64,000 nt of DNA from NCBI GenBank assembly GCA_964470915.1, contig CAYYEM010000001.1, positions 1-64,000 of the forward strand. Direction: 5' to 3'. The translations under genes and the position numbers were made by a program. Below are positions 16,518-23,795 of the stretch, one piece after another. The notes under the pieces were generated by a model. It searched no databases and was not told the DNA's origin. It saw only the letters and a list, made by a program, of their open reading frames with translations. Within the stretch, counting starts at the first letter, position 1. Every line of letters begins with the position of its first letter. The stretch comes from CAYPXN01 sp964470915. GTDB lineage: Bacteria; UBA10199; JADFYH01.

Positions 16518-16636
16518 TGGCAAGCTCAGAATATTTCTGAGCGCGCAGCAAACTCGCAGAGTTTGCGGAGTATAATGTTTAGGGGGGTATGAAACGTTCA
16601 TAACGCCTCCCGGCCTCCTCTTATCTTAAGAGGAGG
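16518..16636. repeat. Cluster of short palindromes with candidate osmC promoter
   Basis: The spacer holds CTCAGAATATTTCTGAG near 16525, GCAAACTC-GCA-GAGTTTGC near 16547, and CCTCCTCTTA/TAAGAGGAGG (16614-16636), a perfect 10-bp hairpin. TATAAT at 16571-16576 could be the -10 for the downstream operon, but no good -35 is visible. The last hairpin belongs to the CCTCTCC/GGAGAGG repeat type seen at 4840 and 5946. Confidence 0.5.
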
Positions 16637-16661
16637 AGAGAAGATATAAAGGAGTTTTTAT

Positions 16662-17072
16662 ATGGTACAAATAAATTTATTTTACGAAGGTAATTTGCGA
16701 GTGAAAGCCATTCATGGTCCTTCTCAAAAAGAGCTTATCACCGATGCCCCTGTTGATAATCATGGGAAAGGTGAAAGTTTTTCACCCACTGATTTAGTCT
16801 GCACATCTTTAGCGGCTTGTATGATGACGATTATGGGCATTGTGGCAGAACGACATCAAATCGACTTAAAAGGCACTAAAATAAAAGTGGTGAAACATAT
16901 GGTGAATGAGCCTGTGAGAAGAATTGGAAAAATTGAAGTAAATTTTCAAATTCCTACTCAATTATCGGAACGCGAACAAAAAATGTTAGAGCGAGCAGCC
17001 ATGACTTGTCCTGTACATGAATCGTTACATCCGGATGTGATTCAAGATATTCAATTTCAATGGGGAGTTTAA
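16662..17072 (+). CDS. OsmC/Ohr family protein
   Basis: A 136-residue OsmC-family protein; members are thiol peroxidases that reduce organic hydroperoxides in the cytosol. Both conserved cysteines are present, in TSLAACMMTIM near residue 55 and MTCPVHESLHPDV near residue 118, with the usual GKGESFSPTDL loop before the first. Length fits the YhfA-like/OsmC subgroup. AAAGGAG precedes ATG 16662. It begins a long same-strand cluster and is separated from the thioesterase by one base, so the two are translationally coupled. Confidence 0.88.
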   Translation: MVQINLFYEGNLRVKAIHGPSQKELITDAPVDNHGKGESFSPTDLVCTSLAACMMTIMGIVAERHQIDLKGTKIKVVKHMVNEPVRRIGKIEVNFQIPTQLSEREQKMLERAAMTCPVHESLHPDVIQDIQFQWGV

Positions 17073-17073
17073 T

Positions 17074-17478
17074 ATGAGAGGTTTTTCACCCGATGCATTC
17101 AAAAATACTATGGCCGAAACCTTAGGCATGGAGTTGATTGAATTTGAAAAAGGTAGAGTTGTCATTGAAATGCCTGTGGATCATCGCACGCATCAACCTA
17201 TGGGTTTACTCCATGGAGGCGCTTCAGTCGCTTTAGCTGAGACGATTGCCAGTATGGGGGGGTGGTATTTGGTAGCAGAAGAAGGAAAAGTAGTAGTGGG
17301 ACAAGAAATTAATGCCAATCACTTGCGGCCCGTGAAGTCAGGGAAGGTGAAGGGTATCGGGGAGTGTATTCATCAAGGAAAGAGTTCGCATGTTTGGGAA
17401 GTGAAAATCTATGATGAAAAAGAAAAGCTGGTTTGTATCTCCCGGTGTACCCTTGCCGTGATTCAGGCTCCTGCTTAA
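17074..17478 (+). CDS. Hotdog-fold thioesterase (PaaI/YdiI type)
   Basis: A 134-residue hotdog thioesterase. The block MGLLHGGASVALAETIAS near residue 46 is the characteristic HGG active-site loop with the catalytic glutamate, and VVGQEINANHLRPVKSGKVK is the following family pattern. Enzymes of this group hydrolyse acyl-CoA or aryl-CoA thioesters (phenylacetate, menaquinone, or housekeeping roles); the substrate cannot be chosen here. It sits directly behind the OsmC gene and 68 bp before the siroheme reductase. Confidence 0.87.
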   Translation: MRGFSPDAFKNTMAETLGMELIEFEKGRVVIEMPVDHRTHQPMGLLHGGASVALAETIASMGGWYLVAEEGKVVVGQEINANHLRPVKSGKVKGIGECIHQGKSSHVWEVKIYDEKEKLVCISRCTLAVIQAPA

Positions 17479-17546
17479 ACACCCCCTTGCATTATCAATA
17501 TAGGTTTGGAATAAGGGGGTTCCCCCTTGGGAATAAAGGAATATTT

Positions 17547-19811
17547 ATGAAGGCATCGAATAAACAATGGCGTGATCAATTAATTTCAAAAATGCCCCCT
17601 GCTTGGGCGGCTGAAATTGATCAATTTCAGACTGAAATTGAACTCAAAAAAGCGGGCAAACTGGAAGATCGTATTTTTGCAGAAACCCGCTTGCGTCGCG
17701 GCGCTTATGGCCAACGCTATGATAATGGTCAACGTCACGATGGTATTCAAACTCAAAAATTAGAATTCCCCGCAGGTGAGCTCACCAAAGGTCCGCATAC
17801 TTATTGGGATGCGCCCGGTATGCTTCGAATTAAAATTCCTTATGGGGGCATGAATGCCAAGCAACTTGAAGTGATGGCGGAGCTTGCTGAAGAATATTCA
17901 GATGGAATCGGTCATGTGACCACCCGTCAAGATTTTCAACTTCACTTTATTCATATTGATGACTGCCCCGATATTATGCGTCGTTTGGCAGCGGTAGGAA
18001 TTACCACACGGGAAGCATGTGGAAATTCTGTGCGAAACGTCACAGGCTGTCCTTTTGCAGGAGTTTGCGGTGATGCAGCTTTTGATATTAGCCCTTATGC
18101 AGATGCGCTCACTTTCTTTTTGCTCGGGCATCCGGATGCGCAGGATTTTGGTCGAAAGTTCAAAGTCGCATTTTCTGGCTGCGTCGATAAAGCCTGCGGT
18201 CTCGTGAACATTCACGACATGGGCTATATTGCTCAAGTTCGAAATGTGAACGGCGTTGAAAAAAGAGGTTTTCAGTTTTTTGTAGGCGGAGGCTTGGGCT
18301 CTGTGCCTCAAAATGCAAAACTTTTTGATGAATTTTTACCGGAAGAAGAAATGCTTCCGATGGCACAAGCGGTTTGCCGGATTTTTGGGAGATATGGTGA
18401 AAAGAAAGATCGCGGTCGTGCTCGTATTAAATTTCTTATCAAAGATTGGGGTATCGATAAATTTAAAGAAGAAGTTTTGAAGGAAAGAAAGATTTTAAAA
18501 GAAGATCCTCGTTGGACAGAATTTCTTTCCAAAACACGCAAAGATTTTGAAACTCCCTTGAAAGCTCCGGGCAAACTTGATCTGGCGGTTCAAAGTGAAG
18601 AATTTAAAAATTGGTATAAAACAAACGTCTACACCCAAAAACAAGAGGGCTACAAAACTGTGATCGTGGCTTTGCCTCTTGGAGACGCCACCGCAGATCA
18701 GCTGAGAGCTTTGGCTGATATTGCCAGAAAATATAGCCACGAAAGTGTGAGAACCACAGTCGAGCAAAATATTATTATTCGTTGGATTTCAGATTCTGAT
18801 TTGCCTGCTGTATTTGCTGATTTGAAAAAGGCCTGTTTGGCGAGCGCAGAAGCGGGAACCATTTTAGATATTGTAGCTTGTCCAGGAACGGATACTTGTA
18901 AATTAGGGATTTCAGCTTCACGTGGATTAGCAGGTGAATTAAGAACCCGCTTAGCTACTCAAGCACACTTACTCGATGAAGCCGTGCAAAAACTTCACAT
19001 TAAAGTGAGTGGATGTTTTAATTCTTGCGGTCAGCATCATATTTCAGATTTAGGTTTCTATGGTGTCAGTCGAAAAATTGGCGGCTACATGGTTCCTCAT
19101 TTTCAAGTGGTGCTCGGTGGTCAATGGGAAAACAATGGTGGATCTTATGGCTTGCCCGTCGGTCCTATTGCTTCTAAAAATATTCCAGAAGTCGTGACGC
19201 GTTTAACAGGGCGTTATGTGAGTGAACGAAGCAAAAATGAAAGTTTTAAAGATTTTGTCCAGCGTATTGGAAAAATAGAAATCAAAAAAATGTTTGAAGA
19301 CCTTACCCAAATTCCATCTCATGCCGTGGACCCGTCTTACTATACCGACTGGGGAGATCCACGAGAATACACAACGGGTGATATTGGAGTGGGTGAGTGC
19401 GCAGGCGAAGTGGTGTCTGCAGTAGAGTTTGAGCTCACTGGAGCGGAAAGACAAGTTTTTGAAGCCCAGTTATTACTCGAAAAAAATGAATCTCAAAATG
19501 CTGCTCAAAAGGCTTATGCTTCAATGCTTCAAGCGGCTAAAGGTTTAATTAAACATTACACTTTAGATGTACCTACTAGTGAAGATGCCGTTGTTGAGGA
19601 TTTTAAAAAGCGTTTTTATGATACCCAGCTTTTTTTCGATCCTTTTGCCGGTGGAAAATTTGCTCAATATTTTTTCTTGGCCCAAAAGAAAGTGTCGACA
19701 CCTCAAACTTTAGAAAGTGCACATCAATTTGTTGAAGAAGCGACCTTGTTTATCGAAGCAGCGCATAGCTGTTATATTCGGATGACTCAACAGAAGCAGG
19801 CGGTGGTCTAA
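17547..19811 (+). CDS. Siroheme nitrite/sulfite reductase with C-terminal helical extension
   Basis: A 754-residue ferredoxin-type nitrite/sulfite reductase, reducing nitrite to ammonium or sulfite to sulfide with six electrons via siroheme and a coupled 4Fe-4S cluster. AAGGA precedes ATG 17547. Two ferredoxin-like/reductase repeats are seen: TRQDFQLHFIHIDDCPDIM and GNSVRNVTGCPFAGVCGDA in the first half, IVACPGTDTCKLGIS near residue 443 and KVSGCFNSCGQHHISDLG near 488 providing the four cluster cysteines. The last roughly 120 residues (from ELTGAERQVFEAQ near 629) are helical, HEPN-like, and not part of the core enzyme; they include KAYASMLQAAKGLI. The gene overlaps the next by 1 bp, suggesting a complex. 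Nitrite versus sulfite cannot be told. Confidence 0.9.
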   Translation: MKASNKQWRDQLISKMPPAWAAEIDQFQTEIELKKAGKLEDRIFAETRLRRGAYGQRYDNGQRHDGIQTQKLEFPAGELTKGPHTYWDAPGMLRIKIPYGGMNAKQLEVMAELAEEYSDGIGHVTTRQDFQLHFIHIDDCPDIMRRLAAVGITTREACGNSVRNVTGCPFAGVCGDAAFDISPYADALTFFLLGHPDAQDFGRKFKVAFSGCVDKACGLVNIHDMGYIAQVRNVNGVEKRGFQFFVGGGLGSVPQNAKLFDEFLPEEEMLPMAQAVCRIFGRYGEKKDRGRARIKFLIKDWGIDKFKEEVLKERKILKEDPRWTEFLSKTRKDFETPLKAPGKLDLAVQSEEFKNWYKTNVYTQKQEGYKTVIVALPLGDATADQLRALADIARKYSHESVRTTVEQNIIIRWISDSDLPAVFADLKKACLASAEAGTILDIVACPGTDTCKLGISASRGLAGELRTRLATQAHLLDEAVQKLHIKVSGCFNSCGQHHISDLGFYGVSRKIGGYMVPHFQVVLGGQWENNGGSYGLPVGPIASKNIPEVVTRLTGRYVSERSKNESFKDFVQRIGKIEIKKMFEDLTQIPSHAVDPSYYTDWGDPREYTTGDIGVGECAGEVVSAVEFELTGAERQVFEAQLLLEKNESQNAAQKAYASMLQAAKGLIKHYTLDVPTSEDAVVEDFKKRFYDTQLFFDPFAGGKFAQYFFLAQKKVSTPQTLESAHQFVEEATLFIEAAHSCYIRMTQQKQAVV

Positions 19812-20386
19812 TGGATTTACAACATCTTAATTTAAAAATATTTGCAGAAGAATCAGCGCAGAAAGTTCCTTTAGAAACTTACATTCCTGTTTTTCATTCT
19901 TGGATACAGAAAAAAGTAACTGAAGAAATGCTATTGGATGTGGCTGATTACGCTCATGTGCCACAAGGACCTGGCGTGATGCTGATTGGTCATCATGCCA
20001 ATATTAGCATGGATGAAATTGAAGGACGTTTGGGTTTGCTCTATAACCGCAAGGTTAAAGAAACTGGATCTAGCGAAGAAAAGTTGAAGCGGCTTTTTAA
20101 ATGGGCTTTTAGTCATGCCAAAAGATTACAGTCAGAAGCTAGCTTAGATGGAAAATTGAAATTCAAAGCAAATATGCTTCAACTTATTGTGAATGATCGA
20201 TTACTTGCCGCGAATAATGAAGAAAATGCAAAACTCCTTGAGTCTGATTTGAAAAAAATTATTCAAATGCTTTATGGTAATGTTGCAGTGAAAATCAGTC
20301 GGCATGCCGATCCTCGAGAAAGATTGATTTTGGATGTGAACATTGATGCAAATCTCAGCCTTGAGGATATTCTTCAAAAACTATGA
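19811..20386 (+). CDS. Conserved partner of the siroheme reductase
   Basis: A 191-residue protein not assigned to a named family. Its start codon overlaps the reductase stop (TAATG) and its end overlaps the FIST gene by 4 bp (ATGA), so it is firmly inside the operon. It has a PGVMLIGHHANISMDEIEGR segment (residues 53-72), a helical middle with KRLFKWAFSHAKRLQ and a C-terminal ISRHADPRERLILDVNI. I see no signal peptide, cysteine motif or known cofactor site. From context it may assist assembly or electron supply of the reductase; that is inference. Confidence 0.65.
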   Translation: MDLQHLNLKIFAEESAQKVPLETYIPVFHSWIQKKVTEEMLLDVADYAHVPQGPGVMLIGHHANISMDEIEGRLGLLYNRKVKETGSSEEKLKRLFKWAFSHAKRLQSEASLDGKLKFKANMLQLIVNDRLLAANNEENAKLLESDLKKIIQMLYGNVAVKISRHADPRERLILDVNIDANLSLEDILQKL

Positions 20387-21567
20387 AATGGGCTTCTTCA
20401 ATTTCAGAATCAGAAGACTTAAAATTTGCCACGCACTCTGTTTGCGAAGAAATAAAAGTCCAGTTAGGGAATCAAAAACCTGATTTGATTTTTGTTTTTG
20501 TTTCACCTCAACACAAAGCTCAGTGGGAAAAACTACCCGCATGGATAGAAAAAGAGCTTGCTCCTGCTTGCCTTGTGGGTTGCTCAGGAGGTGGGGTGAT
20601 CGGTCGTGGAGAAGAAATAGAGAGAAAAGCATCTTTAGCGGTGATGGCAGCTCTTTTGCCCGATGTCAAAGTTACTCCGATTCATTTCAAAAATGATGCT
20701 TTGCCGACTCTGAAATCAGATCGAAAAATTTGGGAAACACTCATGGGAGTAAGTTTTTCAGAAAATCCCCATTTTATTCTTCTTCCAGATCCGTTTAGTT
20801 TTGATTTACCAATTTTGCTTTCTGGTTTGGATTTTGCTTTTCCCTGGAGTAAAAAACTCGGAGGGCTTGCCAGTGGAGCACAAGAGCCTGGCGAAAATAT
20901 TTTAATCTGCGGTAAGCAAATATTTCATGAAGGTTTAGTAGGCGTGGCTCTTTCAGGAAATATTGTGGTGGATACCTTGGTAGCACAAGGATGTCGACCG
21001 ATTGGAGAAGCAATGCTTGTGACGGATTGCAACTCTAATCAAATTGAAAAGTTGGATGGTAAAGTGCCTTTTGAAGTATTGAAGAAAGTTTACGAAGAGC
21101 TCTCCCATGAAGATCAAAATTTATTCAAGACTTCACTTTTTGTAGGATTAGGCATGAGAGATGATCAAAATCTTCTTCAGAAGGGTGATTTTTTGATTCG
21201 AAATATCATTGGAATTAATCCTCAAGGAGGCGCTTTGGCAATTGGAGCGCATCCTAAAAAAGGTCAAGTCCTTCAGTTTCATGTAAGGGATGCTGAAACT
21301 TCTTCACGTGATTTAGAAGCCATGCTTGAAGATTATTTGGAAGAGTTAGGAACAGCGAAAAGTGAAGGAGCTCTATTGTTTTCTTGTTTGGGTAGAGGTT
21401 TTTATTTGTATGGAACCCCCAATCACGATAGCAATCTTTTTCATAAATATGTCGGCAACATTCCCTTGGGTGGATTTTTTTGTAATGGTGAAATTGGGTC
21501 GATCCATGGCAAAACTTATTTGCATGGATATACCAGTTCATTTGGAATTTTTCGGGCAAGACATTGA
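20383..21567 (+). CDS. FIST N- and C-domain sensory protein
   Basis: A 394-residue FIST-domain protein. FIST domains bind small ligands, probably amino acids, and are usually found with signalling proteins; here both FIST_N and FIST_C stand alone without a transmitter. Visible marks: LVGCSGGGVIGRGEEIERK near residue 65 (the conserved glycine-rich N-domain loop), GGLASGAQEPGENILICG near 160, LGMRDDQNLLQKGDFLIRNI near 260, and the C-domain end GALLFSCLGRGFYLYGTPNHD, with GNIPLGGFFCNGEIGSIHG. No membrane segment. It is 4 bp overlapped with the previous gene and about 145 bp before purE. Confidence 0.88.
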   Translation: MKWASSISESEDLKFATHSVCEEIKVQLGNQKPDLIFVFVSPQHKAQWEKLPAWIEKELAPACLVGCSGGGVIGRGEEIERKASLAVMAALLPDVKVTPIHFKNDALPTLKSDRKIWETLMGVSFSENPHFILLPDPFSFDLPILLSGLDFAFPWSKKLGGLASGAQEPGENILICGKQIFHEGLVGVALSGNIVVDTLVAQGCRPIGEAMLVTDCNSNQIEKLDGKVPFEVLKKVYEELSHEDQNLFKTSLFVGLGMRDDQNLLQKGDFLIRNIIGINPQGGALAIGAHPKKGQVLQFHVRDAETSSRDLEAMLEDYLEELGTAKSEGALLFSCLGRGFYLYGTPNHDSNLFHKYVGNIPLGGFFCNGEIGSIHGKTYLHGYTSSFGIFRARH

Positions 21568-21711
21568 TTGAAATTTTCTGGCAGAGCTGAGATTGATTTT
21601 TAGTTTTTAAAATCCTGCTTTTTGAATTCAAGCTATCTTTAGGTCTTGGTTTTGCGGTTTAAAAACAAAAAAACAATCCCAACTTTTTCTGAAAGAAGAA
21701 TAGGAGATTTT

Positions 21712-22197
21712 ATGGAAAATAAAGCACAAGTCGCAATTTTAATGGGTTCGGATTCCGATTTGCCCATCATGAAGCAAGCTGCAGAAGCTCTCAAACAATT
21801 CAACATTGGATATGAAATCAATGTGATGTCAGCGCATCGTACTCCCAAAGAAGTTTCTCATTATGTTGAAAACGCAAGAGCTCGAGGTATTCGGGTTTTT
21901 ATTGCGGGTGCGGGCGGAGCCGCTCACCTCGCCGGTGTAGTAGCAGCTCATACAGAATTGCCGGTGATTGGAATTCCGATTCCAATTGCTCCCATGCAAG
22001 GTTATGATTCTTTGCTTTCTACTGTTCAAATGCCAAAGGGAATTCCTGTCGCTACAGTTGCGATTGGAAATGCCTGGAATGCAGGTTTGCTGGCCGTTCA
22101 AATTTTGGGCCAGGGTTCCGAAAAATTACTGGATCAATTTGCCCAATATAAGGCTAAGATGAGAGAAGAAGTATTGAAGAAAAAAGTTGAGGCTTAA
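21712..22197 (+). CDS. purE: N5-carboxyaminoimidazole ribonucleotide mutase
   Basis: A 161-residue class I PurE, which rearranges N5-CAIR to CAIR in purine synthesis. The start ATG 21712 is chosen because of TAGGAG upstream and because the protein then begins exactly like PurE (AILMGSDSDLPIMK); a longer frame adds 22 unsupported residues. Motifs: GSDSDLP, VMSAHRTPKEV with the catalytic histidine, AGAGGAAHLAGVVAAHTELP, PVIGIPI, and GNAWNAGLLAVQIL. No purK lies nearby, although class I PurE needs N5-CAIR made by PurK. The next gene begins 6 bp later. Confidence 0.95.
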   Translation: MENKAQVAILMGSDSDLPIMKQAAEALKQFNIGYEINVMSAHRTPKEVSHYVENARARGIRVFIAGAGGAAHLAGVVAAHTELPVIGIPIPIAPMQGYDSLLSTVQMPKGIPVATVAIGNAWNAGLLAVQILGQGSEKLLDQFAQYKAKMREEVLKKKVEA

Positions 22198-22202
22198 AAA
22201 TC

Positions 22203-22742
22203 ATGCAACGATTGGTTCCTGTTCTAAAAAAAGAAGATATTTATCCCCAGTATCAAAATACTCCGATTGGACATTTGCTTGAATATCATAATATGGGTCG
22301 AGCATTTGATAATTATCCCAATGCAGATCTTTTGATAGGAATGTGCATGGACAATCGAAAGTCTCTGCGTATTCCGGATAATTTTTCTTTTATTCTTCGA
22401 AGCGGTGGTGCGAATTTGAGATATAGTGATTTCCAAGTTTCTTTTGCAATTTCAGTGGGAGGCATTAAATCTATTGCCTTAATTGGCCACACTCAGTGTG
22501 GCATGGCGGGTCTTCATGCCCGTAAAGAGAATTTTGTTGAAGGAATGATTAAAAATGCCGGATGGACTCGTGAAATTGCCGAGGAACATTTTCTAGCTTA
22601 TTCTTCTTTCTTTGAAATCGGTAATCCTGTTGATTTTACCCTCAATGAAGCCTATCGTTTGAGACATCGATATCCCAAAATCCTAGTCGCACCTCTTATT
22701 TATAAGGTGGAAGATAATCAGTTATATCTACTCCCAGAATAA
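22203..22742 (+). CDS. Beta-carbonic anhydrase-like protein, cytosolic
   Basis: A 179-residue protein of the beta-carbonic anhydrase superfamily. The zinc ligands of the family are present as GMCMDNRKS (Cys-x-Asp-x-Arg) near residue 48 and IGHTQCGMAG (His-x-x-Cys) near residue 99. It is shorter than classical enzymes, with a diverged C-terminus (AEEHFLAYSSFFEIGNPVDF), so it belongs to a divergent subgroup whose activity is not assured. It follows purE by 5 bp; since PurE/PurK chemistry uses bicarbonate, a supply role is an attractive inference. The neighbouring gene on the other strand is a second, exported, carbonic anhydrase. Confidence 0.78.
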   Translation: MQRLVPVLKKEDIYPQYQNTPIGHLLEYHNMGRAFDNYPNADLLIGMCMDNRKSLRIPDNFSFILRSGGANLRYSDFQVSFAISVGGIKSIALIGHTQCGMAGLHARKENFVEGMIKNAGWTREIAEEHFLAYSSFFEIGNPVDFTLNEAYRLRHRYPKILVAPLIYKVEDNQLYLLPE

Positions 22743-22778
22743 TTGATTGCGAAATTTTTTTTCTGTACTTGTGAAGAA

Positions 22779-23435
22779 CTATTGAAAAAGTACCTTGCCG
22801 CTTTCAAGATCGTAGTAAGCACCCACAATTTTGATGCTTCCTGCTTTGAGCATGGGAGCTAAAATAGGCTGAGAATTTTTCAGTTGTTCGGCGACGGCTT
22901 CAACATTTCCTATAATGGCACAATCAAGCTTGTCATTCATGGTACAAGATTTGTCAGTATCATTAAGTCGGATGCTTTTTGCAACGTCTTGAATATGACC
23001 TGGTAAAGGCTTGCCAGATATTGCAGCAGAAACGGCACCACATTTTTCATGTCCCATGACAACGATCAGTGAAGAGTCTAATACTGCTGCTGCGTATTCA
23101 ATGCTTCCAATGCCCAGTTTGTCTACCGTGTTTCCAGCGGAACGAACTACGAATAAATCTCCCAAGCCTTGATCAAAAATAACTTCAGGAGGAACCCGTG
23201 AGTCAGAACAACTTACAATCACGGCAAAAGGCTCCTGCCCTGAGGTGAGAAGTTGTCGACGTTCTTTACTTAAATTGGGATGTTTGGTTTTTGTCTCTAT
23301 GAATCTTTGATTGCCTTCTTTTAAAAGGGTTAAAGCTTGATCAGAGTTTGGTTTGGATTTGCCTTCTTGGGCTTGAAGGTTTGTGAAAAAGATAAGGGAA
23401 CAAAAAACGAGAATTGATATTTTTTGAAGCTTCAT
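22779..23435 (-). CDS. Periplasmic beta-carbonic anhydrase
   Basis: A 218-residue beta-class carbonic anhydrase with a signal peptide (ISILVFCSLIFFTNLQAQ), so it should convert CO2 and bicarbonate in the periplasm. Zinc and catalytic residues are all present: VSCSDSRVPPEVIFDQG near residue 75, FVVRSAGN, and VVMGHEKCGAVSAA near residue 131. The N-terminal ALTLLKEGNQRFIETK is the usual family helix. It is transcribed with the small repeat lipoprotein upstream and possibly with metH, and is convergent with the cytosolic carbonic-anhydrase-like gene. Confidence 0.92.
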   Translation of the reverse strand: MKLQKISILVFCSLIFFTNLQAQEGKSKPNSDQALTLLKEGNQRFIETKTKHPNLSKERRQLLTSGQEPFAVIVSCSDSRVPPEVIFDQGLGDLFVVRSAGNTVDKLGIGSIEYAAAVLDSSLIVVMGHEKCGAVSAAISGKPLPGHIQDVAKSIRLNDTDKSCTMNDKLDCAIIGNVEAVAEQLKNSQPILAPMLKAGSIKIVGAYYDLESGKVLFQ

Positions 23436-23456
23436 AAAATCCCTTCCATGATTTTA

Positions 23457-23795
23457 CTATTTAAATGCATCTTTGATAGAGTGGCCTGCTTTTTCAAAGC
23501 CCTTTTTTATTTCACTACCTGCTTTTTCAGAACCTTTTTTGATATCATGACCGGTTTCTTTGAAACCTTCCTTGATTTCATGCCCTGCTTGATCCCAATG
23601 GCCTTTTGATTCTGAGCTATCTTCTGCTTTGACCTCTTCTGTTTTTACTTCTTCTTTTTTTTCTTCAAGTTTCAAACTGCTTTGAGTTTCAGGATTGATA
23701 ATAAGGTTTGGAGGAGCAGAAGGGGCCTCCTTTTTGCTACAGGCTAAAGGAGACAATAAAACTAAGAATAAAACTAAATAAGTTATTTTTTTCAT
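23457..23795 (-). CDS. Small lipoprotein with amphipathic repeats
   Basis: A 112-residue lipoprotein: signal peptide MKKITYLVLFLVLLSPLAC with cysteine at the lipobox, a Lys/Glu-rich linker (KLEEKKEEVKTEEVKAED), then tandem units of about 11 residues of the type AGHEIKEGFKETGHDIKKGS, AGSEIKKGFEKAGHSIKDAF. Such repeats make long amphipathic helices, as in LEA-like or YtxH-like proteins. No function is known. Its start overlaps the metH stop by 4 bp, so it is translated after metH. The DNA of the repeats (23460-23580) is itself repetitive. Confidence 0.8.
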   Translation of the reverse strand: MKKITYLVLFLVLLSPLACSKKEAPSAPPNLIINPETQSSLKLEEKKEEVKTEEVKAEDSSESKGHWDQAGHEIKEGFKETGHDIKKGSEKAGSEIKKGFEKAGHSIKDAFK

